Source: Methylicorpusculum oleiharenae
Lineage (GTDB): Bacteria > Pseudomonadota > Gammaproteobacteria > Methylococcales > Methylomonadaceae
NCBI RefSeq assembly: GCF_009828925.2
Contig: NZ_WUTY02000001.1
Location: 4,370,492 to 4,434,491 of the forward strand
Reading direction: 5' to 3'
DNA length: 64,000 bases
The first letter of the stretch is position 1. Each line of letters begins with the position of its first letter. Positions 18,907-28,074 of this stretch are shown one piece after another. The notes below the pieces were generated by a model that ran no database searches, was not told the origin of the DNA, and worked only from the letters and a program-made list of their open reading frames with translations. The position numbers and the translations under genes are program-made.

Positions 18907-20281
18907 ATTGTTCCCGGTATTTTCTAACGATATACAAAGCTAAGACGTTCAGCATCAGTGTGACGACAAACAACACCAATCCCAAGGCAAACGCCGCCAA
19001 AGTCTTAGGGCTGTCAAATTCTTGATCGCCGACTAACAATGTCACTATTTGCACGGTTACTGTTGTCACCGCTTCGAAAGGATTAAAGGTCAGATTGGCC
19101 GAGAGTCCTGCCGCCATGACTAAAATCATCGTTTCACCGATAGCTCTTGAAACCGCCAACAAAATACTGCCGACGATGCCGGGCAAAGCGGCGGGAAAAA
19201 TAATCTGCTTGATGGTTTCGGCCTGGGTGGCGCCCAAGGCATAGGCTCCGTCCCGCAAGGATTGCGGCACCGCATTTATGACATCATCCGACAATGATGA
19301 AACGAACGGAATAATCATCACCCCCATCACCAGGCCGGCCGCTAATGCACTTTCCGAAGATACTGACAACCCCATTGATTCGCCGGTTTCACGTATAAAC
19401 GGAGCGACTGTCAACGCCGCGAAGAAACCGTAAACCACGGTGGGAATACCGGCCAGAATTTCCAGCGTAGGTTTGGCTGATGCACGAAACGTGGGTCCTG
19501 CGAACTCCGATAAATAGATGGCAGACATCAAGCCAATCGGCACCGCAACCAGCATCGCAATAAACGACACCAGCAATGTGCCGGTAAACAGCGGAATCGC
19601 GCCAAAAGCGCCCGAGGATCCCACTTGATCAGAACGCATGGCCGTCTGCGGGCTCCACTCCAGACCGAATAAAAAATCAAAGACGGGCACCGATTGAAAA
19701 AATAGGAACGATTCATAAGCCACGGAACTGACAATTCCTACGGTGGTAAATATCGCGATCGTAGAGCAGATAACCATGCCGCCCGTAACGGCTTTTTCAA
19801 CCGCATTGCGGGCCCGGTAATGTTGATGAATACGCTGGCAGGAAATCCACATGCAGGCCAGTGACAAACCCATTGCGACAAATACCAACAACCAGTGGCT
19901 TAATGACTGTAAAGATTGATAATGCCCGGCCGCATCCAGTATGACCGAATCGGTTTGGGTTGCCAGCGTTGAACCGTTAACGACATTGCGTACATCATTG
20001 AGGACCAGATTCAAACGCTCCGGCGGAAGATTGATCATTTCTTCAGGCAGTTGTGCCGTTACCGCATGAGTTATCCATGCAGGCTCAGCGATCAGCCAGA
20101 TCAACGTGACCAACAGCGCAGGAATAACGCTCCATAAGCTTACGTAAAAACCATAGAATCCGGGCAATGAATGCAGAATCTTTACTTTGCCTTCCACACA
20201 GGCTACTGCGCGCCTTTTTCCTGCATAGAAACCGGCATAGGCCAGTATCAACAATATGATCAGAAGAATCGATGGAGACAT
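18899..20281 (-). CDS. pstC: Phosphate ABC transporter permease PstC
   Basis: The start is placed at ATG 20281 (MSPSILLI), giving 460 residues, because AGGA lies about ten bases upstream; a longer frame opens at 20326. Like its partner PstA it is longer than the E. coli protein (about 320), with extra N-terminal membrane segments and a soluble insert (about 70-130) before the permease domain. The coupling loop DGAYALGATQAETIKQI, which docks on PstB, is visible near residue 350. It overlaps the start of pstA by 8 bases. The substrate is inferred from the complete pstSCAB-phoU order. Confidence 0.93.
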   Translation of the reverse strand: MSPSILLIILLILAYAGFYAGKRRAVACVEGKVKILHSLPGFYGFYVSLWSVIPALLVTLIWLIAEPAWITHAVTAQLPEEMINLPPERLNLVLNDVRNVVNGSTLATQTDSVILDAAGHYQSLQSLSHWLLVFVAMGLSLACMWISCQRIHQHYRARNAVEKAVTGGMVICSTIAIFTTVGIVSSVAYESFLFFQSVPVFDFLFGLEWSPQTAMRSDQVGSSGAFGAIPLFTGTLLVSFIAMLVAVPIGLMSAIYLSEFAGPTFRASAKPTLEILAGIPTVVYGFFAALTVAPFIRETGESMGLSVSSESALAAGLVMGVMIIPFVSSLSDDVINAVPQSLRDGAYALGATQAETIKQIIFPAALPGIVGSILLAVSRAIGETMILVMAAGLSANLTFNPFEAVTTVTVQIVTLLVGDQEFDSPKTLAAFALGLVLFVVTLMLNVLALYIVRKYREQYE

Positions 20282-20397
20282 AAGCTGTGTATCCTGGGTA
20301 AAAATACGGGGGCTCTGCCTAAGCATTCCCCCGCCGCGTGTGCCTGCTTAACTATGCGAGTCATCACAGGCCCAAACTCTATCTTGGTTTGTCTGAA

Positions 20398-21444
20398 TTA
20401 GAGTTTGAGTAATTTCAGATTTTTAACATCATCGGCAAATTGCTTACGTTCGGCATCAGGCATCGCGATCAAGCCTTTGTCAGTCAAATAGCCCTCATTA
20501 CCCCAGGCCTTTTCGCTGGTAAACTCTTCCAGAAATTCCTTGATACCGGGAATGACTTCCACATGGGCTTTTTTTACATAGAAAAACAGGGGGCGCGAAA
20601 TAGGGTACTGACCTGACGCAATTGCATCGTATTCGGGCAATTCACCCTGAATTTTCAGACCGACCACTTTATCGGCATTCTGGTCCAGAAAACTGAAGCC
20701 GAAAATACCGATTGCTTTAGGATTGGCTTCCAGTTTTTGCACGATCAGATTGTCGTTCTCGCCGGCTTCGATATAACCGCCGTCTTCACGAATCGCGTGA
20801 CAGATTTCTTTGTAGGCATTTTCATCTTTATCTTTCAACGCCTTGATCCAGGGAAATTCCTTGCATCCACCTTCCATGGCCAATTCCAGAAACGCATCAC
20901 GGGTTCCGGAAGTCGGAGGCGGTCCCAAGACTTCTATTTTGGTTGCCGGTAATAACGGGTTGATTTCAACCCAGTTGTTGTAGGGGTTATTGACTAATTG
21001 ATTACCGCCTTTTGGATCAGGCACTTTTTTAGCCAGTGCCAGAAACAACTCTTTCAATGACAATTCAAACGACTTACCAGTAGTGGCTTGGGCAATAGCG
21101 ATGCCGTCATAACCGACTTTGACTTCAACTATGTCCTTAACCCCGTTTTTTTGACAGGTTTCAAATTCGGAAGCTTTGATGGCGCGCGATGCATTGGTGA
21201 TATCGGGATACTGAACACCCACACCACTACAAAATAATTTAAATCCACCGCCTGTCCCGGTTGATTCAACCTTAGGCGATTTAAATTTGCTGGACTTTCC
21301 GAACTGCTCCGCAACGACTGTCGAAAAGGGATAAACAGTCGAAGAGCCTACAATATTGATGTAGTCACGTGAACTTTGAGCCATTACTGCACTGCTCAGC
21401 ATCAGGGGCAAAACGACGACAACAGATTTCAACTTTATATTCAT
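20398..21444 (-). CDS. pstS: Periplasmic phosphate-binding protein PstS
   Basis: 348 residues with a clear Sec signal peptide (MNIKLKSVVVVLPLML, cleavage near AVMAQS). The phosphate-binding signature VGSSTVYPFS (about 32-41) and the later GTGGGFKLFC and PPTSGTRDAF segments match substrate-contact loops of the family. It captures inorganic phosphate in the periplasm and delivers it to PstCA. First gene of the operon, with a Pho-box promoter 110-150 bases upstream. It is separated from pstC by 116 bases, as is usual for the abundantly expressed binding protein. Confidence 0.95.
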   Translation of the reverse strand: MNIKLKSVVVVLPLMLSSAVMAQSSRDYINIVGSSTVYPFSTVVAEQFGKSSKFKSPKVESTGTGGGFKLFCSGVGVQYPDITNASRAIKASEFETCQKNGVKDIVEVKVGYDGIAIAQATTGKSFELSLKELFLALAKKVPDPKGGNQLVNNPYNNWVEINPLLPATKIEVLGPPPTSGTRDAFLELAMEGGCKEFPWIKALKDKDENAYKEICHAIREDGGYIEAGENDNLIVQKLEANPKAIGIFGFSFLDQNADKVVGLKIQGELPEYDAIASGQYPISRPLFFYVKKAHVEVIPGIKEFLEEFTSEKAWGNEGYLTDKGLIAMPDAERKQFADDVKNLKLLKL

Positions 21445-21556
21445 ATATCCTCTGATTGTGTATGACCCGTCAGAACTGAACTGACGAAATCAGTATTTGG
21501 GTAAGTGTTGCTCACGCTCGTGAGCTGCAGCCCGAAATTTATATTCAACGCGGGCA

Positions 21557-21590
21557 TCATAAAACCCTAATATGACAAAAAGATGACAAT
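21557..21590 (-). promoter_or_regulatory. Pho box and promoter of pstS
   Basis: On the minus strand the sequence reads TTGTCATCTTTTTGTCAT: two direct TTGTCAT repeats separated by four bases, matching the PhoB-binding Pho box (7+4+7). A TATGAT -10 element (21557-21562) follows about ten bases later, the spacing at which a Pho box replaces the -35 element. PhoB control under phosphate starvation is therefore very likely. Coordinates are accurate to about one base. Confidence 0.85.
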
Positions 21591-21631
21591 GCTGATTTAT
21601 CACCAGGCAATGGAAGAAATAAGCTACGGTA

Positions 21632-21742
21632 ATGAGTGCATTGAATAATGACAGGCCTACCGAAAGAGCACGCTATCGAATGAATCAGGAAGTTTTTGCG
21701 TTTTGGGAAAATGGCACAGGTGAGTTGAAACCGGTCGGCTGA
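21632..21742 (+). CDS. Possible 36-residue small protein, divergent from pstS
   Basis: A short plus-strand frame starts ATG AGT GCA and encodes MSALNNDRPTERARYRMNQ, then a FAFWENGTGELKPV-like end. Its residue mix (paired Arg/Glu, aromatic WEN) looks protein-like and differs from surrounding translated noise. No good ribosome site is close: GGAAGAA lies 16 bases upstream. It lies about 40 bases beyond the Pho box and points away from it, so it could be phosphate-regulated if real. It may equally be a chance frame or the tail of a lost gene. Confidence 0.25.
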   Translation: MSALNNDRPTERARYRMNQEVFAFWENGTGELKPVG

Positions 21743-21844
21743 CTAGCCGTCCTGCCGACAAGCATTACTCACGCTAAATATACCTTTCGCACTTCAAATT
21801 TCGGCAGTGCCTAAGGAGGCAACGGGTTGTTCGGCAAAGGCTTT

Positions 21845-21912
21845 GCGAGTATGGATGCTGGCATAGAGCCTACTTGGATGTATTTACGGCGTCCTTTGAC
21901 GGGCACCCCGGT
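21845..21912. repeat. Possible dispersed repeat element
   Basis: The stretch GGATGCTGGCATAGAG followed by ATGGATGTATTTACGGCG-like sequence and the short palindrome GGCACCCCGGTGCC (21901-21914) loosely resembles 61535-61600 (GGATGTCGGCAGCAGG and a GGGTTTACAGCGTTCC tail). Both lie in gene-free DNA. The similarity was judged by eye and is imperfect. Apart from this and the small frame at 21632, nothing was recognised in 21600-22026. Confidence 0.3.
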
Positions 21913-22026
21913 GCCGAATTTCGATCTACGATGATGATATGGATATGATCAAAGACCGCCCTCCCTGGCAATTTAATTTCGGTCGTACATGGGAGATAAG
22001 CTATTTCTTAAATAAACAAGTGGACT

Positions 22027-25000
22027 TTAGCCTTCACTTTTCATCAGGCTAAGTAAATCATCGGCTGACATTTTTCCGCTGATGTCGGCGCCATCCAGCA
22101 AGCTGTCTGCCAGATCTCGTTTATGGCTATGCAATGCGACGATTTTTTCTTCAATCGTTTGCTTGGCTATCATCCTATAAATCGTAACGGGGCGTTGCTG
22201 ACCCATGCGATGAGCGCGGTCCGATGCCTGATCTTCCACAGCGGGATTCCACCAGGGATCCATATGAATCACATAATCGGCTGCTGTCAGATTAAGACCG
22301 ACACCACCGGCTTTCAAGCTGATCAAAAACAACTCGCCTTCACCGCGCTGAAACGCATCGACACGTTTTTGGCGTTCCTTGGCCGGCGTACTGCCGTCCA
22401 GATATTGATACTTGATGTCGCGATCTTCTACATACTCTTTAATCAAGTGCAAATGATCGACAAACTGACTGAAAACCAGCGCCTTATGTTTGTTGTCCAG
22501 CAGTTCATCGACGATTCCACCAAAAGCCGCGAGTTTACTACTGGGCAGACTGATATCGGGATTGGCCAGGCGCGTGTTGCAGCAACTGCGGCGCAGCTTG
22601 GAAATGGCCGCCAGAATTTGCAAATGCTTTTGGCCGGGCGGTTGGCCTTCAGTATTGACCAATGTCGCCAGACTGTCGCGGCGCAAGGCTTCGTAAAACG
22701 CCATTTCTTCGCTGCTCATTTCCACATAGATTGGAATTTCAGTACGCGGCGGCAGTTCCTGTAAAACCTGGGTTTTAGTACGGCGCAAAATAAAAGGCTG
22801 GATCAACTTTTTTAATTGCTGTCTGGCTTGTGTGTTGCGGTCACGCTCAATGGGTCCGGCAAAGCGCTGATTGAATTGTTCCATCGACCCCAGCAAACCG
22901 GGATTGATGAATCGAAACAGGTTCCAGAGTTCACCCAAGTGATTTTCCAGCGGCGTGCCGGTCATGATCAATTTGAAATCGCCTTGTAGACTCATCGCCC
23001 CCTGCGAACGGCGAGTTGCGGTGTTTTTGATCGCTTGCGCTTCATCGAGGATCAGGGTTTGAAAGCGGATTTTTGCCAGCATGTCGGCCACTTGTTCTTG
23101 TTGCAGCATGCCGTAACTGCAAATCAGCAAATCGTAAGACCCCAGATCATCCAGCAATTTTTGCCTGTCGCCTGTACCCAATAATTGAGGGTTCAGCGTC
23201 GGTGCAAAACGGCGGGCTTCAATTTCCCAATTCATGCACACTGACGTGGGCGCGACAATCAGGCTGGGACCCTTGGGCGCCCTGTCCACCAATAAAGCCA
23301 GACCCTGAACTGTTTTGCCCAAGCCCATATCGTCCGCCAAACACGCACCCACTCCCCATTGCGCTAGTCGGGCAAGCCATATAAAGCCATCCAGCTGATA
23401 ATCACGTAATTCGGCTTGAAACGTTGAAGGTAAAACCGGCTGGTAATTGCGGGCGTTTCTGAGCCTTTTTATGTGTTCCTGCCAGTGTTTGTCCGATTTA
23501 ATAGTACCGGACGCATCATCCCAGTCCTCTAAAGTCAATGCCGCCAGCGGATTGATTCGCACTTTTTTACCGCTGATGTCGGCGTAGGCTTTCAGATCAT
23601 CCAAACGCTTGCGGAACGCATCGGTCAGGGCGATAAACTGGCCGTCCTTCAACTTTAAAAACCGGCCCTGGCTACCGCTTAACAAACCCAGCAGATGCTG
23701 AATTTCAAGCACGGTATCTTCGTTAACCTTCAGTTCACCCTGCAATGCAAACCAGTCATTATCGCGCTTGATTTGCATAGTAAATCCGCTGCCGCTGTTT
23801 TGACCCAACACACGAAATTTAACGCCTTCCGGCCACTCCAGTATGGCCTGACCCTCGGGAAGCGCCTGAAGTTGCAACAACAGTTCCAGACATTGTTCAG
23901 GCTCTTCCAGCAAAAAGTCGCCGGCGACATCCCGCTCGGCTTCCTGCAAACCCGGGCAGGCGTCAAGAATGGCTTTCGAACGTTTTTTCTCCAGCGATAA
24001 ATTGCGTTTGGCTTGTAACGGTTTCCCGTCAATTTCGGCCAGTACACTTTCACCGCCCTGCCCAGGCTGATAATAAGCACCTTCGGTTGCAAATGGCCGG
24101 ATTAATAAGGCCACCCTAAGCCCATCTCCCAGAGGCAACAAATGGACGCGCGGTGTCGCATCGGCTTCAACCTGTTCGGCCGTGCTCGAACTGCCGCCAA
24201 TGTCCGAGTGCACAGTCAACACCCCGGAAATACTGGTCAATGTCTGAAGAACGCGTTCCTGAGCGGACAAAGGAACTTCAAGACCTTTTGAGCCTAATAC
24301 CGAGGCAATTTTCTGGTAATCCTCGTTGAGCTCGATCACCTTGAGGCGCGTCGGTGTTTCTTTGGTGATGTATACCGTTTGATTAAGGCTCGCTAACGGA
24401 TTCAGGCTGATTCTGATTTTATCGCTTTTAGCCAGTTTACTGACCCTCAGTTCGGCCTCGCCTTTGACGACTTCTATCCTGACTTCAGGTGAACTCGCCC
24501 AAAACAACAAGGGATGCCCTATTAAAGCCAGCGGCATTTTTGGACTGAAATCGATATAGGAGCTCGCGTACCAGCCATTATCACGATACTCCTTGATTGT
24601 GCTGCACAGCTTGAGATCGTATTCGGTCAGGTAGTCGAAACTGCTGCGTTCCGTATAGAGTCTTTTTAACGAAACGGCCCGGCCTTTACTCCATCCGCCT
24701 TTGGCCTGCTGTTTTTGTTCTCTGGGCTCGATTATCAGTCCATGCGTTTGTTCCGTAAAAGTAACCAGCCAGATTAGCCGGATAGGCTTTTCCGTTGGCT
24801 GCAAAGCACCTGATTTTTTGACGACTGAGTTAAGATGAAGCAAGGCGTCCAGAGCCAGATCCCAATCAGGCCGACTGACAAACAAATCAGCCAAAGCGAG
24901 TGGCTGTCGGTTAAAAAATCCGGTATCCCAGCGTATTGCTTTACTGGGATCGATATGACTGAATACTTTAGCCAATTCAGCGGCAGGCCAGCGGTAGCCG

Positions 25001-26259
25001 TTATCATCCATCTGTTTATAAAGATCATGACTCAGGTCCGAGACATGAGCAAAATGTTCGGATTTTGTCCAGAATTTGATGAGTATCAGAAAAACTTGCA
25101 ACAATAATGACGGCGCATACACCGTATCAGGCTCACCTTTATCAGTAAAGCCACGATGAGTTTTGTAGGGGGCATTAAGCGCCAATAAACTGTCGCGCTG
25201 TTTTACATCACCTTGAATAAATTGCTGAAATTGGTTTAAGTAGCGGTAGACCTCGGTCCAGTAACCCTGAGTTTTGATTGCCAGGGCCAAAAGCGCTGGT
25301 AACTTTGCACGCTGCGCTGACTGATCGGACTTTAAAATGACCAAAGGATAAAATATGCCTGCCAACCCGAAAAAATAGCAGTTACGTTTCCCGGTTAGTT
25401 TTTTGAGTGCCTTTAATGCATTTTCATATTGCACGAAGGCACCGTTCAAGTCGCCTTTGAAAAACGTCAACGCTGCGTCAATAGCCAGTAATTCCGGATC
25501 TTCCCTGTTAACAAGAAAGTCACTCAAGGCATCCCATTCGCCCCGTAACAGCTGTAATTCAGCATAAGTCCTGACTAAAAGAGAATCGTTGCTGGCTGAT
25601 TCTGCCTGACATTGTTGCAGCAAGAACTGGTCAATCTCCTGATTGGCATAAAGATAAACCAGTTGGTGCAAGCCGATGTAGCCACTGATTTCAGCCGGCA
25701 GGAACTCGGTGTGACTTAGAAACCATTCTGCATCAAACGGATTAAGTATCCACGAAAGATAGACATTAAAATAACTTGCAATCTGCCCGTAACGATTGCC
25801 CAGCGTGAGACACTCTCGGACCTTACTGAAATCTCGCCGATAAAATTGAATTCGCGCATCCCGAAGACAATCTTCGACTCTCATATAACGGTAATAACCG
25901 GTCCCGATCGGCGCATGCTGCTCGATAATCTTCGCATAACGCTCAAATTCATTGTCATCGATCAACTGTCTGGCAATCGGCTCGACCAACATTCTGTGAC
26001 AACGATAGGATGACTGTTTCGGCAACTGTTCAAGCAGATTGTCCTTGAGCAACAGTCGAATAAAACCATGAATATCGGCAAGTTTAAAAGTGTTACCGTT
26101 TGCGCCACGTAAGCCGGTATCTTTGATACATTCGGTAATAAATGTTGGCGAGGCATATCCATAATAGACTGCCAACAGTTTAAGGATCATCTGTTGTTCA
26201 ACCGATAGTCTTTGATAGGATGAAACCAATTTAGAATGTTTTTCTGATGGCATGAGCAA
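22027..26259 (-). CDS. SNF2/SWI2-family DEAD/DEAH-box helicase
   Basis: 1410 residues. The C-terminal 500 form a SNF2 ATPase with motif I ADDMGLGKTVQ (about residues 975-985), motif II LILDEAQAIKN (about 1067-1077), motif III TGTPLENHLGELW, and helicase motifs V and VI (SLKAGGVGLNLTAADYVIH and DRAHRMGQQRPV). The N-terminal 700 residues are a large, mostly helical region of unknown role, followed by a SNF2-associated (HELICc-adjacent) region. The protein remodels or translocates on DNA, or on RNA polymerase-DNA complexes as in RapA/HepA relatives. No methyltransferase, nuclease or defence gene lies beside it, so its process is unknown. It is divergent from the 183-residue orphan gene. Confidence 0.9.
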   Translation of the reverse strand: MLMPSEKHSKLVSSYQRLSVEQQMILKLLAVYYGYASPTFITECIKDTGLRGANGNTFKLADIHGFIRLLLKDNLLEQLPKQSSYRCHRMLVEPIARQLIDDNEFERYAKIIEQHAPIGTGYYRYMRVEDCLRDARIQFYRRDFSKVRECLTLGNRYGQIASYFNVYLSWILNPFDAEWFLSHTEFLPAEISGYIGLHQLVYLYANQEIDQFLLQQCQAESASNDSLLVRTYAELQLLRGEWDALSDFLVNREDPELLAIDAALTFFKGDLNGAFVQYENALKALKKLTGKRNCYFFGLAGIFYPLVILKSDQSAQRAKLPALLALAIKTQGYWTEVYRYLNQFQQFIQGDVKQRDSLLALNAPYKTHRGFTDKGEPDTVYAPSLLLQVFLILIKFWTKSEHFAHVSDLSHDLYKQMDDNGYRWPAAELAKVFSHIDPSKAIRWDTGFFNRQPLALADLFVSRPDWDLALDALLHLNSVVKKSGALQPTEKPIRLIWLVTFTEQTHGLIIEPREQKQQAKGGWSKGRAVSLKRLYTERSSFDYLTEYDLKLCSTIKEYRDNGWYASSYIDFSPKMPLALIGHPLLFWASSPEVRIEVVKGEAELRVSKLAKSDKIRISLNPLASLNQTVYITKETPTRLKVIELNEDYQKIASVLGSKGLEVPLSAQERVLQTLTSISGVLTVHSDIGGSSSTAEQVEADATPRVHLLPLGDGLRVALLIRPFATEGAYYQPGQGGESVLAEIDGKPLQAKRNLSLEKKRSKAILDACPGLQEAERDVAGDFLLEEPEQCLELLLQLQALPEGQAILEWPEGVKFRVLGQNSGSGFTMQIKRDNDWFALQGELKVNEDTVLEIQHLLGLLSGSQGRFLKLKDGQFIALTDAFRKRLDDLKAYADISGKKVRINPLAALTLEDWDDASGTIKSDKHWQEHIKRLRNARNYQPVLPSTFQAELRDYQLDGFIWLARLAQWGVGACLADDMGLGKTVQGLALLVDRAPKGPSLIVAPTSVCMNWEIEARRFAPTLNPQLLGTGDRQKLLDDLGSYDLLICSYGMLQQEQVADMLAKIRFQTLILDEAQAIKNTATRRSQGAMSLQGDFKLIMTGTPLENHLGELWNLFRFINPGLLGSMEQFNQRFAGPIERDRNTQARQQLKKLIQPFILRRTKTQVLQELPPRTEIPIYVEMSSEEMAFYEALRRDSLATLVNTEGQPPGQKHLQILAAISKLRRSCCNTRLANPDISLPSSKLAAFGGIVDELLDNKHKALVFSQFVDHLHLIKEYVEDRDIKYQYLDGSTPAKERQKRVDAFQRGEGELFLISLKAGGVGLNLTAADYVIHMDPWWNPAVEDQASDRAHRMGQQRPVTIYRMIAKQTIEEKIVALHSHKRDLADSLLDGADISGKMSADDLLSLMKSEG

Positions 26260-26440
26260 TTAAAATTGAAAAAAAGGTACTTTGCAGTTAACCGGCTTAT
26301 TATACATAACAGTATCTCTTATCCGGATTTACAATTTGCTTTAGTTAAAATGCTTTCTGATTACTCGAAGTTGGCGTTTGCATTGATCGCCTATATCAGC
26401 ATAATGAGCCCTTTTTTGCGACTCATACACCGATAAACAC

Positions 26441-26992
26441 ATGAAAGAACTCACTGACCGCGAGCTATATCAAGCCCTAGAATACGCCAGAAGCATTGAC
26501 GAAGATACTGGCCGTAAAATGATGGAACAATTTGAAGGTGATCAACCGGCGCTGGTCCAAACCATCTTCGGCGTTTTTCCAAACATTATTGCCGAACACA
26601 ATCAAGAGATGTCCTACTTTTTTATGGATTTATGTTTCGATGTGTTCTGCGTCTTTCAAAAAGCGTTTGGCCCCCTGCCCCCACAACATGAAATTGATAT
26701 TGACTGGCTGGAAAAACAAGCCGTGCTTTTGGACACGGAGTTACAAGCACTGATCAAAGGGCGGGATATGGATGAAAAAATCAGTGCCAAGCTCAAAGAC
26801 CGATTTGTGCATAGAATGCAAGAGGATAAGCCGCAAACCGGTCTCGTAAATTTCATGAATGACGCAATTGATGATTTTGCTTCGGAAAATACCGCCAGAG
26901 TGCCGGCGATTCAAATGACTCAGGCGATGATTTTTGTAGTAATCCGACTGTTTGATAACCTGTATAACCACCCTCAAAAAAAACCGACCTGA
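26441..26992 (+). CDS. Hypothetical soluble protein
   Basis: 183 residues, not recognised. It is acidic and helix-rich, with no signal peptide or membrane segment, and it begins MKELTDRELYQALEYARS. It has aromatic/Cys clusters in the middle (FFMDLCFDVFCVFQKAFG, about 60-78) and a helical C-terminus. It is divergently transcribed from the SNF2 helicase with 181 bases between the starts, a region that probably holds both promoters. No operon partner: the next gene downstream has its own promoter. Confidence 0.7.
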   Translation: MKELTDRELYQALEYARSIDEDTGRKMMEQFEGDQPALVQTIFGVFPNIIAEHNQEMSYFFMDLCFDVFCVFQKAFGPLPPQHEIDIDWLEKQAVLLDTELQALIKGRDMDEKISAKLKDRFVHRMQEDKPQTGLVNFMNDAIDDFASENTARVPAIQMTQAMIFVVIRLFDNLYNHPQKKPT

Positions 26993-27077
26993 TCTCCGGT
27001 CCAGTTTGAACTTTTAATGTGGCTTTGAGGGTTGGCGTAAGCCTTGCCAAGATCGCCATAGACCCATCCTTGGGGGC

Positions 27078-27127
27078 TTGACTCAGCTAAATGCTGCACC
27101 CATAATTTCGAGGTGCCACTTTGGCAC
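27078..27127 (+). promoter_or_regulatory. Promoter and operator of the DUF1778/GNAT toxin-antitoxin operon
   Basis: A near-consensus promoter is visible: TTGACT at 27078-27083, a 17-base spacer and CATAAT at 27101-27106. Immediately after, GTGCCA-CTT-TGGCAC (27113-27127) is a perfect six-base inverted repeat covering the expected transcription start and reaching the ribosome site. It is a natural place for the ribbon-helix-helix antitoxin to bind and repress its own operon. The operator role is inference from position and symmetry. Confidence 0.65.
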
Positions 27128-27141
27128 AAAGGAGAAACATT

Positions 27142-27414
27142 ATGACGACTTCATTACCTCGTATCACCGCTAGGGTGGATGCTGATACTCAAGATTTACT
27201 CACTAAAGCTACGGTCATATCGGGCATGTCCAGTATCAACTCATTTGTCCTTAGCGCGGCAGTTGAAAAAGCTAAGCAACTTATTGAACAAGACAAGACA
27301 CTTAAGCTGACTGAACAGGATGCCCTGTTGCTTATGGATGCGCTTGATAAACCGGCGACGACTAACAGTAACTTAAAAGCGGCAGCTGCATGTTATGAAA
27401 ACTCTGCTCGATAA
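27142..27414 (+). CDS. DUF1778 (TacA-type) antitoxin
   Basis: 90 residues from ATG 27142, chosen because AAAGGAG lies seven bases upstream; a TTG at 27121 would add seven residues but overlaps the operator. The N-terminus (LPRITARVDADTQDLLTKA) has the ribbon-helix-helix DNA-binding form of DUF1778 proteins. The C-terminal half would wrap and block the acetyltransferase toxin. Its TAA stop overlaps the toxin ATG (TAATG), giving coupled translation. It resembles the TacA/AtaR class that neutralises tRNA-acetylating toxins. Confidence 0.88.
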   Translation: MTTSLPRITARVDADTQDLLTKATVISGMSSINSFVLSAAVEKAKQLIEQDKTLKLTEQDALLLMDALDKPATTNSNLKAAAACYENSAR

Positions 27415-27908
27415 TGAGAACCGTACTTTTAGACAAAGCGAAACACGATAGAAACCGTTTTAATTGCGGTGTTGAGCCTTTAAACAACTACCTGAAATTC
27501 ATGGCTAGTCAACAAGCCAAAAAAGATAATACAAGGACTTTCATTCTCGAAGACGAAGCCAATCAATCCAACATTGTTGGCTTTTACACGCTAACAATGA
27601 CCCCCGTCGATTTAAACGCATTACCTGACAAGCTTCAAAAAAAACACCCTTCATCAATCTCGGGTGGACTGATAGCTCGATTAGCTGTCGATGAGCGCTA
27701 CAAAGGGAAAGGCAAAGGTGAATGGTTGCTCATTGACGCATTAAAAAAGCTGCTTCAAGCAAGCAATACCGTTGGATTTCCGATAGTCGTCGTTGACGCC
27801 AAACACGGAGCCCAGCAATTTTACGAAAAGTACGGATTCACTGCTTTTCGAGATGCCGAAAACAAGCTGTTTATCACTATTGCCGACATACGGTCCAGCT
27901 TTGATTAA
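27414..27908 (+). CDS. GNAT-family acetyltransferase toxin (TacT-type)
   Basis: 164 residues with a GNAT fold. The acetyl-CoA loop reads RLAVDERYKGKGKGEWLL (about 83-100) and the C-terminal strand reads YEKYGFTAF. Toxins of this class acetylate the amino group of charged tRNAs and stop translation. The exact tRNA substrate cannot be told from sequence. It is coupled to the antitoxin by the TAATG overlap. The pair appears intact and sits in an accessory patch with other broken genes, as is typical for mobile toxin-antitoxin modules. Confidence 0.88.
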   Translation: MRTVLLDKAKHDRNRFNCGVEPLNNYLKFMASQQAKKDNTRTFILEDEANQSNIVGFYTLTMTPVDLNALPDKLQKKHPSSISGGLIARLAVDERYKGKGKGEWLLIDALKKLLQASNTVGFPIVVVDAKHGAQQFYEKYGFTAFRDAENKLFITIADIRSSFD

Positions 27909-27971
27909 ATGGACCCAATCAACAACTCAGGAAAGTTATTGGAAAGCGTCAGTTTGTTATCCCCGCGTCGT

Positions 27972-27995
27972 GGATCCCCGTATATGCGGGGATCC
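27972..27995. repeat. Perfect palindrome after the GNAT toxin
   Basis: GGATCCCCG and CGGGGATCC form perfect nine-base arms around a six-base loop (27981-27986), 63 bases after the toxin stop. No T-tract follows on either strand, so it is not a classic terminator. It may be a REP-like unit or a bidirectional transcript end between the convergent toxin gene and the PKD remnant. Confidence 0.5.
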
Positions 27996-28074
27996 AGCTC
28001 AAGGTAAAGCGCAGATCAACTAAACCTGACCTACGGACTTGGGATTACCGATCATGATCGTCAGAACTGTCATC

